This document shows, piece after piece, positions 47,440-59,102 of a stretch of 64,000 nt of DNA. The notes beneath the pieces were generated by a model that worked only from the letters and a program-made list of their open reading frames with translations, was not told the DNA's origin and searched no databases. The translations under genes were made by a program, and so were the position numbers. Position 1 is the stretch's first letter. Every line of letters begins with the position of its first letter. The DNA comes from Trichobilharzia szidati (Eukaryota; Platyhelminthes; Trematoda; Strigeidida; Schistosomatidae), in assembly GCA_944472155.2 (NCBI GenBank), contig OX235271.1, positions 66,880,416 to 66,944,415 on the forward strand. The letters are read 5' to 3'.

Positions 47440-48699
47440 GGAGTTGTGGACGGCCGAAAAGTTGTCTGTCTGTCTGTCTGGATTCAACATAGAACTTGGC
47501 ACCGAAGTGCAGCAGTTCCAGTTGCCACGTTCCAAATAGCACACAAAGGTAGACAAGAAAATGAGTGAAGAGAATCAATAGAGTTTTGACAGGTATAAGA
47601 GTAAAACAGAATGAGTAATGGTAGAAAGGAGTATGAAGGTTAAAGAGACGGAATACATCTGCGTAAGCCATTGACAACGATTTTGAGCCATGTCACCTAT
47701 TGTCTCCAGCCATTGATTCTTAGAGTCCCGAGGGCCCCAACCCGGAAGTCTGCATCTCCCTACCTGACTCAGTTTAACTGTCAAGGATTTCATGGACTGA
47801 TGCCATGTTTTTGTTTGGTCACCACTTACTCTTTTCCAATCTGCACCTATATCAGCTACTAATGCCCGTCGGGGGAGGCGATGGTTAGGCATGCGCAGCA
47901 AATGACCTAGCCATCTCAATCTATGTAACTTTATAGCCTCTTCGAATGATTTTCCCTCTTTGCCCAACACTCTACGCCTAACGTCAACATTACTTACCTT
48001 ATTATACCACCTAACGCGAGAAAGAGATCGTAAACATCTGTGGTCAAAAACAGACAATCTCTTCATGTCTTCGGCTCTCAATGGCCACGTCTCACCGCCA
48101 TAAAGAAGGATGGAGCGAACTGCTGAGCAGTATACACATACCTTGGTTGACAGTCGGATGTCACGCCTACGCCAGAGACGGTGTAAGTTAGCGAAAGCAG
48201 CCCTAGCTTTCTGGATCCGTGCTGTGATTTCGTCACCGATCAATCCGTTGGTGCTGATACAACTTCCCAAATAGGTGAAGTGGTCAACATGTTCTATCAC
48301 TTCACTCCCTATCACTAAGCTTGGAGTTGACGTAGTCCAGTACTGTAGCAGCATCTTACATTTCACAGGGGCGAATCGCATGCCAAACATACGAAGATTG
48401 CTGCTCAAGGTGTTCAGAAGACTGCATTTTGTCAGCGTCCTCCCCTAACAGGACTAAGTCGTCTGCGTATTCTAAGTCTTTAGGACTATGCCCTGGTAAC
48501 AAGTCGATTCCTAAGTCGTTACGTTCGGTTAAGGATACTTCCATTAGCATATCTATGATGAATTTAAACAGAAAAGGGGAAAGTGGACATCCCTGACGGA
48601 CACCACTGGTTGTTATCAATTCAGATGACAATCCCCCATAAGCCCTTACACAGCTACGTGAGTTTGAGTAGAGTGCCTTGATTAGTGCAATGTACTTTC
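47440..48699 (-). mobile_element. RTE-like B non-LTR retrotransposon, 3' half
   Basis: Best-preserved copy. The minus frame from 48631 reads SGVRQGCPLSPFLFKFIIDM and LEYADDLVLLGEDADKM, with the catalytic YADD intact. One frameshift near 48360-48400 leads into the long frame ending at 47575, with DHFTYLGSCISTNGLIGDEI and KLHRLRWLGHLLRMPNHRLP. The 3' end is a TCTG (CAGA on the minus strand) repeat at about 47464-47480. The 5' part (endonuclease and RT N terminus) would lie in or beyond the assembly gap. Confidence 0.8.
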
Positions 48700-49199
48700 N
48701 NNNNNNNNNNNNNNNNNNNNNNNNNNNNNNNNNNNNNNNNNNNNNNNNNNNNNNNNNNNNNNNNNNNNNNNNNNNNNNNNNNNNNNNNNNNNNNNNNNNN
48801 NNNNNNNNNNNNNNNNNNNNNNNNNNNNNNNNNNNNNNNNNNNNNNNNNNNNNNNNNNNNNNNNNNNNNNNNNNNNNNNNNNNNNNNNNNNNNNNNNNNN
48901 NNNNNNNNNNNNNNNNNNNNNNNNNNNNNNNNNNNNNNNNNNNNNNNNNNNNNNNNNNNNNNNNNNNNNNNNNNNNNNNNNNNNNNNNNNNNNNNNNNNN
49001 NNNNNNNNNNNNNNNNNNNNNNNNNNNNNNNNNNNNNNNNNNNNNNNNNNNNNNNNNNNNNNNNNNNNNNNNNNNNNNNNNNNNNNNNNNNNNNNNNNNN
49101 NNNNNNNNNNNNNNNNNNNNNNNNNNNNNNNNNNNNNNNNNNNNNNNNNNNNNNNNNNNNNNNNNNNNNNNNNNNNNNNNNNNNNNNNNNNNNNNNNNN
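48700..49199. other. assembly gap of about 500 N
   Basis: A round 500-base run of N, likely a placeholder of unknown true size. It separates the RTE-like copy from the tandem array and begins exactly at the start of an array unit. Confidence 0.95.
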
Positions 49200-49317
49200 T
49201 CCAGAATAAAGTTGTTATTAGAAAAAATTATAATTATGAAATAAAGCTAAAATGTTTTGACTACTGAAATTTCTTGAAGTAGTTCAACAGAACATCTGTT
49301 ATCTTATGCACCAGAAA

Positions 49318-50905
49318 ATGGAAATCATTGTTGCTGCAGATGCATCAGATTATGGTGTTGGTGCTGTAATATCTCATCATTTTTCCTGATGGAACAGAGA
49401 AAGTTATTGCAAGTGTATCTAGAACACTTAATACAACCGAACGCAAATATAGCCAAATTAAGAAAGAAGGTTTGGCGCTTATCTTCGAGGTTAAAACGTT
49501 TCACTAAGTGCTTCATGGTAGGAGATTCACTCTGTTAACTGACCACAAACCACTATTGTCGACATCTGATTCGGAAAAGAGTATTCCAATGTACACTGCG
49601 AGTCATCTCCAGAGGTGAGCTGGGATATAATTTTGATATCAAATGTAAACCCACCTGTGAAGTTGGCAAAGTAGAGGCATTATCACGGCTGCTGAGTTAT
49701 CAGAATTTGGAAGACGAGGATGTTACCATTTCACTGCTTGTTGCTGAAGACTATGTAAGCAGCATTTCGGTAAACGCGACTTAACTTCTTCCAGTGACTT
49801 CATTTCGGGTTGCTAATCACACGCTTAGTGATCCAGTTTGCAACAAGTGTCAAAGTCCATCCAATTTGGCTGGCCTCCGCATGTTCATTCCAACGCCCTA
49901 AAACTGTTTTGTCAACGACGCTAACATTTATCCACTGAAAACGATTGTATAATGTTTGCTGATCACATTGTGATCCTATATAATCTTTACAACCATGTGC
50001 TTCGTCAACTCCATACATCATATCCTGGCAATGGGAGAATGAAGGCAATCGCTCGCAGTTTTGCTTAGTAGCCCAACATTGATGACCAGACCGAAACCTT
50101 GTTCGCAAATGTACCTACGAATCAAAATACCCACTCTAGATAGAACTATGTTCCTGGCCGCTGTCTGACAAACCATGGTCCCGTGTTCATGTGTTCTGCA
50201 ACATCAAATGGAACAGTGTACTACTTACGTCAACTTTTCTGTCGTTTTGGTATGCCTGCTGTTCTGGTGTCCAATAATGGGTCGCACTTCACCTCATGGC
50301 TGTTCTCAGATTTCTGCCATCAGTTTGGCATCCGACATATTCGTACTCCATCCATCAATCTAATGGTCAAACTAAACGATTCGTCAACACTTTTAGGCAT
50401 GCTTACATAAAACTATGGGGAAGAGGATAACCGAAGAAATCTTGAATCGATCTTTGCTGCCTTATCATATGACGCTAAATCCTTCTGCTCCGAATCAGTT
50501 GTTCGCAGCGGAAATTATGTTTGGCCGGAAAGTCAAAACTGTGCCCGACTTAATTAAGTTTAAGCAAGAAGAGCAGGGGTGCAGAGATGCAAAAATGGAA
50601 ACCCAGTTCAGTCGCCATCATGGAGCCAAATGTCGAGTTCTCAAATTGTATCAGAATGTTCATGTGCGCGACTTTCGGGGTTCACCTCCAAGATGGATTT
50701 GCGCACAAATAGTGGGGCAGAAAAGAAAAGTTTTATACAAAATGAATGTAGAAGGACAGATGTGTGTCAGACACATAAATCATACACGAGACAACAGGAT
50801 GCGAAACCTCACGTTAGAAGTATTAGTGGATACATTTAATCTTCCACAGCCGGGAATTCGGGACGAAAATCACACCTTATCCACTACCATTCAGAGGTCA
50901 ACTTG
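49318..50905 (+). pseudogene. gypsy-type pol remnant, unit 1
   Basis: Plus strand, several frames: RNase H start IIVAADASDYGVGAVISHH (49324-49380, frameshift just after), TERKYSQIKKEGLALIFEVK (49438-49497), LLTDHKPLLS. Then the integrase N-terminal region with two adjacent TAG codons at 50066-50071, core piece FGMPAVLVSNNGSHFTSWLF (50249-50308), and a frameshift before QSNGQT. Last is an intact 163-codon frame (50415-50906) containing PSAPNQLFAAEIMFGRKVKT. Reverse transcriptase and gag are absent. The minus frame at 49800-50108 is a shadow. Confidence 0.8.
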
Positions 50906-51049
50906 ACAAAGAAGAATACCAAAACCTTTCCAAATAGATCCAAAAATAAATTCTTACGCTTTTTACGTTGGTGTGTGTGTGTGATATGGATCAGCTTTAA
51001 ATAGTAATCGTCTTATGATTTATCATGTGATTCATTGCGTGATCGGATG

Positions 51050-51250
51050 ACTGTAAAATTTTCTCACCTTTTTCTCACCCGTGGTCTTGGTCAGTTTGCC
51101 AACCAATCAGAATGTTTATTTTTGCCTACCTTAGCCGAATCTCCAGTCAACCAGAACAATCCATTTCCACTGCCCTGGGCCGATTTCAATATGGTAAAAT
51201 ATGTATAAATATGACGTGTTTTCCTAATAAAAACCCTGTCGTAACAGTCA
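51050..51250 (+). repeat. probable 3' LTR of the gypsy fragment, unit 1
   Basis: Downstream of pol; begins TGTAAAATTTTCTCACC and could end GTCGTAACA. It has a TATA-like TATAAAT (51204-51210) and AATAAA (51226-51231) in LTR order. Equivalent segments lie at about 55149-55349 and 59247-59450. The borders are a guess. Confidence 0.45.
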
Positions 51251-51749
51251 AAGGTCAGTCTTTATCTTTTGATATTTACGAGGCTCAGTGAAGCTCAAGG
51301 TACCACTGACGAACAGGCGCATGTAGCATCTGAGTTGAGTTGTTCATTGAGTCAGTATTATCATACCCACACATCCACCCATTCGGTCATATCATTTGTC
51401 AACGACATCGTATCAGTTAGCGACAGGTTCATAACAACGAACGGCTGGATTCCATTCTAGTGGCTGAATGCCACATGAGCTCACTTTGTAATCTGGAGGT
51501 ACTGGGTAATGGGTGCATACTGATGGAAAATGTCAAAGAGGGAGTAAGGAATAACTGTCTAGTACTCCTTAGTTTTTAATGGTTCTCTAACTGAATTCAG
51601 TTCGCTATGAGTCTTGAAATTTAAACTATCAGGAAAGAATTATCAAACAAGACTAAACTTAACCCACTCAGAACACCCTCCTCCGACGAAACCAGCAACA
51701 TCAACACACATAGGATGAAACATAGTGTTTTTGTCGCTCACACACTTAT

Positions 51750-52309
51750 TATAGGCGATTTCGTATCTCCGAATGAATGACAAACAAACGAAATTGCTTT
51801 TGCGGATATTTCACTATTTTAATGCGGTTCAATGCGGTTTATCAAAGTAATGATAAACAAGAACTTACAAAGTCTCAGCTTTTCTACAATAACTTAGTCA
51901 TAGTACTGCTGCATGAAACAGAGATTCCGTTTTGACAACTGAGAGATCCAGTGAAAAAAGAATTGAACAGGTATCGGCCATAGGTATAAACGCAATAGAG
52001 AATCAGGAAAGAAATTTGATTTCGATAATCGTGAATTCATTCAGAAAGATTTCAAAAAATCACAAGTAACATCTCATATCAGAAGTATTTCACATTCAAT
52101 GGAATTCAGATTGTCTAGATAGGAGTGACAGATTAAGACTTAATTTGACAAAATCAAAACAAACTTACCTTTGGCGGAAGAATATTTGTTAAGTTAAGCG
52201 GAGATCTTGTCAATTCTGGTTTAATATTAGCAGTATTAAGTGGTGAAACGTCAGTAAAAACGATATTGTTTTGTTTTTTATTCAATGGGAAATAATAGTC
52301 ATAATGAAT
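51750..52309. mobile_element. foldback family 1, old copy, unit 1
   Basis: Left arm about 51750-51860 and right arm about 52225-52309 are diverged inverted copies resembling 21290-21668: CGAATGAATGACAAACAAAC against TTGTTTTGTTTTTTATTCAA. Repeated at 55849-56408 and 59947-60507. Confidence 0.55.
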
Positions 52310-52727
52310 ATAATATATTCAATGTCCAATTTTTGTTTAAACTACTACATTTAAATTTTTTGCATATATTTATACACTTATCGAGTCTAATCATTTGTAC
52401 GTGTATCGTATCCCTTAGATTTCATTAAAGTGACGATACAGACGAGTCTTGATTGAGTTACTGTATTAATGGTAATAATTTGTAAATATGTCTGCCTAAA
52501 ATCCAATAAATTATACCAAATGTTGAGAAGAATACCTACCTGCAACATATATATACTGTAGGTAGAAATTCTTCATAAGAATTGAATTATTTACTTAATT
52601 TTGAACTGTCCTAATTCATGCTGTTTCACGCACACGGTGCTGTGTGAATTTTGATAGAATATATAAATTACAAATAAAACTATCATGTTATTCATCAAGT
52701 GGAGAATAGAATAGCTTCTGAATAATT

Positions 52728-52957
52728 TTTTTTTTTTTCCTTCACGTTCCCCAGTGGAACATAGGGCTTCAAGCTAATGGCTTGAAGTTTCTGTAGCAGT
52801 GTTTATTTTATAGGATGGGGTTGCTAGCCTCATGCCCAACCTTTCCTCTTCACCACTGTTATTTCTGGCTCAACGAGGTAAAGGAGTGCGTCGGCCGGGG
52901 ATCGAACCCCGGACCGTGTGCATGGTCGGCGAGCGTCTTAACCGCTATACCACCGAC
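52728..52957 (-). repeat. SINE-A copy with target-site duplication, unit 1
   Basis: Complete element: T-run (52726-52738), tail CCCAGTGGAACATAGGGCTT, body, and tRNA-like head ending CCACCGACGC. The head on the minus strand has a 7-base-pair acceptor-like stem GCGTCGG/CCGACGC and B box GGTTCGATCCC. Flanked by GCTTCTGAATAATT at 52714-52727 and 52958-52971. Confidence 0.9.
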
Positions 52958-53416
52958 GCTTCTGAATAATTACCTTGTGAGAATTTAAATTCCATAACTA
53001 AAATACAGTTCAATTTGTTTGGGTGGCCTGAATGAGTCATTGGACTGTCTGAATCTAATGAATCTAATTTTCTCTGTGTTTTGATGTTTTAATAATTCAG
53101 ATAGTCATGTACTCAAGTACATTTTTATTCAGCTTTCTATCTACAGCTGGGAGTTGAAGGATTGGTTTATGCTGTGGATGTTACAGTGTTGCGTCATGTA
53201 ATTTAGTACTGATTACCACTTTACTTGAATATTCCGGATGAATAGCTGATAATAAGCAAAAGATTACTATGAGAGTTCTATACACTGTAAACATCTTGTC
53301 CAGAATAAAGTTGTTATTAGAAAAAATTATAATTATGAAATAAAGCTAAAATGTTTTGACTACTGAAATTTCTTGAAGTAGTTCAACAGAACATCTGTTA
53401 TCTTATGCACCAGAAA

Positions 53417-55004
53417 ATGGAAATCATTGTTGCTGCAGATGCATCAGATTATGGTGTTGGTGCTGTAATATCTCATCATTTTTCCTGATGGAACAGAGAA
53501 AGTTATTGCAAGTGTATCTAGAACACTTAATACAACCGAACGCAAATATAGCCAAATTAAGAAAGAAGGTTTGGCGCTTATCTTCGAGGTTAAAACGTTT
53601 CACTAAGTGCTTCATGGTAGGAGATTCACTCTGTTAACTGACCACAAACCACTATTGTCGACATCTGATTCGGAAAAGAGTATTCCAATGTACACTGCGA
53701 GTCATCTCCAGAGGTGAGCTGGGATATAATTTTGATATCAAATGTAAACCCACCTGTGAAGTTGGCAAAGTAGAGGCATTATCACGGCTGCTGAGTTATC
53801 AGAATTTGGAAGACGAGGATGTTACCATTTCACTGCTTGTTGCTGAAGACTATGTAAGCAGCATTTCGGTAAACGCGACTTAACTTCTTCCAGTGACTTC
53901 ATTTCGGGTTGCTAATCACACGCTTAGTGATCCAGTTTGCAACAAGTGTCAAAGTCCATCCAATTTGGCTGGCCTCCGCATGTTCATTCCAACGCCCTAA
54001 AACTGTTTTGTCAACGACGCTAACATTTATCCACTGAAAACGATTGTATAATGTTTGCTGATCACATTGTGATCCTATATAATCTTTACAACCATGTGCT
54101 TCGTCAACTCCATACATCATATCCTGGCAATGGGAGAATGAAGGCAATCGCTCGCAGTTTTGCTTAGTAGCCCAACATTGATGACCAGACCGAAACCTTG
54201 TTCGCAAATGTACCTACGAATCAAAATACCCACTCTAGATAGAACTATGTTCCTGGCCGCTGTCTGACAAACCATGGTCCCGTGTTCATGTGTTCTGCAA
54301 CATCAAATGGAACAGTGTACTACTTACGTCAACTTTTCTGTCGTTTTGGTATGCCTGATGTTCTGGTGTCCAATAATGGGTCGCAGTTCACCTCATCGCT
54401 TTTCTCAGATTTCTGCCATCAGTTTGGCATCCGACATATTCGTACTCCATCCATCAATCTAATGGTCAAACTAAACGATTCGTCAACACTTTTAGGCATG
54501 CTTACATAAAACTATGGGGAAGAGGATAACCGAAGAAATCTTGAATCGATCTTTGCTGCCTTATCATATGACGCTAAATCCTTCTGCTCCGAATCAGTTG
54601 TTCGCAGCGGAAATTATGTTTGGCCGGAAAGTCAAAACTGTGCCCGACTTAATTAAGTTTAAGCAAGAAGAGCAGGGGTGCAGAGATGCAAAAATGGAAA
54701 CCCAGTTCAGTCGCCATCATGGAGCCAAATGTCGAGTTCTCAAATTGTATCAGAATGTTCATGTGCGCGACTTTCGGGGTTCACCTCCAAGAGTGATTCG
54801 CGCACAAATAGTGGGGCAGAAAAGAAAAGTTTTATACAAAATGAATGTAGAAGGACAGATGTGTGTCAGACACATAAATCATACACGAGACAACAGGATG
54901 CGAAACCTCACGTTAGAAGTATTAGTGGATACATTTAATCTTCCACAGCCGGGAATTCGGGACGAAAATCACACCTTATCCACTACCATTCAGAGGTCAA
55001 CTTG
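53417..55004 (+). pseudogene. gypsy-type pol remnant, unit 2
   Basis: Same fragment with the same frameshifts and the same TAG TAG pair (54165-54170), so decay came before duplication. Its integrase core piece reads VLVSNNGSQFTSSLF, slightly closer to the usual gypsy pattern than unit 1. C-terminal frame 54514-55005 is open. Confidence 0.8.
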
Positions 55005-56826
55005 ACAAAGAAGAATACCAAAACCTTTCCAAATAGATCCAAAAATAAATTCTTACGCTTTTTACGTTGGTGTGTGTGTGTGATATGGATCAGCTTTAAA
55101 TAGTAATCGTCTTATGATTTATCATGTGATTCATTGCGTGATCGGATGACTGTAAAATTTTCTCACCTTTTTCTCACCCGTGGTCATGGTCAGATTGCCA
55201 ACCAATCAGAATGTTTATTTTTGCCTACCTTAGCCGAATCGCCAGTCAACCAGAACAATCCATTTCCACTGCCCTGGGCCGATTTCAATATGGTAAAATA
55301 TGTATAAATATGACGTGTTTTCCTAATAAAAACCCTGTCGTAACAGTCAAAGGTCAGTCTTTATCTTTTGATATTTACGAGGCTCAGTGAAGCTCAAGGT
55401 ACCACTGACGAACAGGCGCATGTAGCATCTGAGTTGAGTTGTTCATTGAGTCGGTATTATCATACCCACACATCCATCCATTCGGTCATATCAGTTGTCA
55501 ACGACATCGTATCAGTTAGCGACAGGTTCATAACAACGAACCGCTGGATTCCGTTCTAGTGGCTGAATGCCACATGAGCTCACTTTGTAATCTGGAGGTA
55601 CTGGGTAATGGGTGCATACTGATGGAAAATGTCAAAGAGGGAGTAAGGAATAACTGTCTAGTACTCCTTAGTTTTTAATGGTTCTCTAACTGAATTCAGT
55701 TCGCTATGAGTCTTGAAATTTAAACTATCAGGAAAGAATTATCAAACAAGACTAAACTTAACCCACTCAGAACACCCTCCTCCGACGAAACCAGCAACAT
55801 CAACACACATAGGATGAAACATAGTGTTTTTGTCGCTCACACACTTATTATAGGCGATTTCGTATCTCCGAATGAATGACAAACAAACGAAATTGCTTTT
55901 GCGGATATTTCACTATTTTAATGCGGTTCAATGCGGTTTATCAAAGTAATGATAAACAAGAACTTACAAAGTCTCAGCTTTTCTACAATAACTTAGTCAT
56001 AGTACTGCTGCATGAAACAGAGATTCCGTTTTGACAACTGAGAGATCCAGTGAAAAAAGAATTGAACAGGTATCGGCCATAGGTATAAACGCAATAGAGA
56101 ATCAGGAAAGAAATTTGATTTCGATAATCGTGAATTCATTCAGAAAGATTTCAAAAAATCACAAGTAACATCTCATATCAGAAGTATTTCACATTCAATG
56201 GAATTCAGATTGTCTAGATAGGAGTGACAGATTAAGACTTAATTTGACAAAATCAAAACAAACTTACCTTTGGCGGAAGAATATTTGTTAAGTTAAGCGG
56301 AGATCTTGTCAATTCTGGTTTAATATTAGCAGTATTAAGTGGTGAAACGTCAGTAAAAACGATATTGTTTTGTTTTTTATTCAATGGGAAATAATAGTCA
56401 TAATGAATATAATATATTCAATGTCCAATTTTTGTTTAAACTACTACATTTAAATTTTTTGCATATATTTATACACTTATCGAGTCTAATCATTTGTACG
56501 TGTATCGTATCCCTTAGATTTCATTAAAGTGACGATACAGACGAGTCTTGATTGAGTTACTGTATTAATGGTAATAATTTGTAAATATGTCTGCCTAAAA
56601 TCCAATAAATTATACCAAATGTTGAGAAGAATACCTACCTGCAACATATATATACTGTAGGTAGAAATTCTTCATAAGAATTGAATTATTTACTTAATTT
56701 TGAACTGTCCTAATTCATGCTGTTTCACGCACACGGTGCTGTGTGAATTTTGATAGAATATATAAATTACAAATAAAACTATCATGTTATTCATCAAGTG
56801 GAGAATAGAATAGCTTCTGAATAATT

Positions 56827-57055
56827 TTTTTTTTTTCCTTCACGTTCCCCAGTGGAACATAGGGCTTCAAGCTAATGGCTTGAAGTTTCTGTAGCAGTGT
56901 TTATTTTATAGGATGGGGTTGCTAGCCTCATGCCCAACCTTTCCTCTTCACCACTGTTATTTCTGGCTCAACGAGGTAAAGGAGTGCGTCGGCCGGGGAT
57001 CGAACCCCGGACCGTGTGCATGGTCGGCGAGCGTCTTAACCGCTATACCACCGAC
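56827..57055 (-). repeat. SINE-A copy, unit 2
   Basis: Duplicate of the unit 1 copy, with the same flanking GCTTCTGAATAATT (56813-56826 and 57056-57069). Not an independent insertion. Confidence 0.9.
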
Positions 57056-57514
57056 GCTTCTGAATAATTACCTTGTGAGAATTTAAATTCCATAACTAAA
57101 ATACAGTTCAATTTGTTTGGGTGGCCTGAATGAGTCATTGGACTGTCTGAATCTAATGAATCTAATTTTCTCTGTGTTTTGATGTTTTAATAATTCAGAT
57201 AGTCATGTACTCAAGTACATTTTTATTCAGCTTTCTATCTACAGCTGGGAGTTGAAGGATTGGTTTATGCTGTGGATGTTACAGTGTTGCGTCATGTAAT
57301 TTAGTACTGATTACCACTTTACTTGAATATTCCGGATGAATAGCTGATAATAAGCAAAAGATTACTATGAGAGTTCTATACACTGTAAACATCTTGTCCA
57401 GAATAAAGTTGTTATTAGAAAAAATTATAATTATGAAATAAAGCTAAAATGTTTTGACTACTGAAATTTCTTGAAGTAGTTCAACAGAACATCTGTTATC
57501 TTATGCACCAGAAA

Positions 57515-59102
57515 ATGGAAATCATTGTTGCTGCAGATGCATCAGATTATGGTGTTGGTGCTGTAATATCTCATCATTTTTCCTGATGGAACAGAGAAAG
57601 TTATTGCAAGTGTATCTAGAACACTTAATACAACCGAACGCAAATATAGCCAAATTAAGAAAGAAGGTTTGGCGCTTATCTTCGAGGTTAAAACGTTTCA
57701 CTAAGTGCTTCATGGTAGGAGATTCACTCTGTTAACTGACCACAAACCACTATTGTCGACATCTGATTCGGAAAAGAGTATTCCAATGTACACTGCGAGT
57801 CATCTCCAGAGGTGAGCTGGGATATAATTTTGATATCAAATGTAAACCCACCTGTGAAGTTGGCAAAGTAGAGGCATTATCACGGCTGCTGAGTTATCAG
57901 AATTTGGAAGACGAGGATGTTACCATTTCACTGCTTGTTGCTGAAGACTATGTAAGCAGCATTTCGGTAAACGCGACTTAACTTCTTCCAGTGACTTCAT
58001 TTCGGGTTGCTAATCACACGCTTAGTGATCCAGTTTGCAACAAGTGTCAAAGTCCATCCAATTTGGCTGGCCTCCGCATGTTCATTCCAACGCCCTAAAA
58101 CTGTTTTGTCAACGACGCTAACATTTATCCACTGAAAACGATTGTATAATGTTTGCTGATCACATTGTGATCCTATATAATCTTTACAACCATGTGCTTC
58201 GTCAACTCCATACATCATATCCTGGCAATGGGAGAATGAAGGCAATCGCTCGCAGTTTTGCTTAGTAGCCCAACATTGATGACCAGACCGAAACCTTGTT
58301 CGCAAATGTACCTACGAATCAAAATACCCACTCTAGATAGAACTATGTTCCTGGCCGCTGTCTGACAAACCATGGTCCCGTGTTCATGTGTTCTGCAACA
58401 TCAAATGGAACAGTGTACTACTTACGTCAACTTTTCTGTCGTTTTGGTATGCCTGCTGTTCTGGTGTCCAATAATGGGTCGCACTTCACCTCATGGCTGT
58501 TCTCAGATTTCTGCCATCAGTTTGGCATCCGACATATTCGTACTCCATCCATCAATCTAATGGTCAAACTAAACGATTCGTCAACACTTTTAGGCATGCT
58601 TACATAAAACTATGGGGAAGAGGATAACCGAAGAAATCTTGAATCGATCTTTGCTGCCTTATCATATGACGCTAAATCCTTCTGCTCCGAATCAGTTGTT
58701 CGCAGCGGAAATTATGTTTGGCCGGAAAGTCAAAACTGTGCCCGACTTAATTAAGTTTAAGCAAGAAGAGCAGGGGTGCAGAGATGCAAAAATGGAAACC
58801 CAGTTCAGTCGCCATCATGGAGCCAAATGTCGAGTTTTCAAATTGTATCAGAATGTTCATGTGCGCGACTTTCGCTGTTCACCTCCAAGAGTGATTTGCG
58901 CACAAATAGTTGGGCAGAAAAGAAAAGTTTTATACAAAATGAATGTAGAAGGACAGATGTGTGTCAGACACATAAATCATACACGAGACAACAGGATGCG
59001 AAACCTCACGTTAGAAGTATTAGTGGATACATTTAATCTTCCACAGCCGGAAACTCGGGACGAAAATCACACCTTATCCACTACCACTCAGAGGTCGACT
59101 TG
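57515..59102 (+). pseudogene. gypsy-type pol remnant, unit 3
   Basis: Same lesions again. Shares GMPAVLVSNNGSHFTSWLF with unit 1 but SPPRVI with unit 2. C-terminal frame 58612-59103 is open with a few substitutions of its own (RDFRCSPPR, QPETRD). Confidence 0.8.

Larger units (their letters stand above)
49200..53298 (+). repeat. tandem array unit 1 (4099 bases)
   Basis: Unit content in order: short flank (49200-49317), broken gypsy pol (49318-50905), LTR-like region (about 51050-51250), worn type-3 hammerhead relic (51495-51600), foldback family 1 (51750-52309), a SINE-A insertion (52728-52957), and flank to 53298. Unit 2 repeats it almost base for base. Confidence 0.9.
53299..57396 (+). repeat. 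tandem array unit 2 (4098 bases)
   Basis: Nearly identical to unit 1. Clear differences are few: GATGTT for GCTGTT near 54357, CAGTTC for CACTTC near 54384, GAGTGATTCG for GATGGATTTG near 54791, and one T fewer in the SINE T-run. It contains a relic at 55594-55699, a foldback at 55849-56408 and SINE-A at 56827-57055. Confidence 0.9.

Noticed and set aside
48678..49244. Long open frames across 48.7-49.2 kb
   Set aside because: Made of N bases in the assembly gap.
49800..50108. 102-codon minus-strand open frame repeated at 53899-54207 and 57997-58305
   Set aside because: Its complement reads as the gypsy integrase N-terminal region, and repetition only reflects the tandem array.
52888..52957. 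tRNA gene-like sequence on the minus strand (also at 43400-43470 and 57000-57055)
   Set aside because: Acceptor-like stem and B box are good, but the anticodon arm closes with an 8-base loop and the sequence continues into a SINE body and T-run. It is a SINE head, not a tRNA gene.
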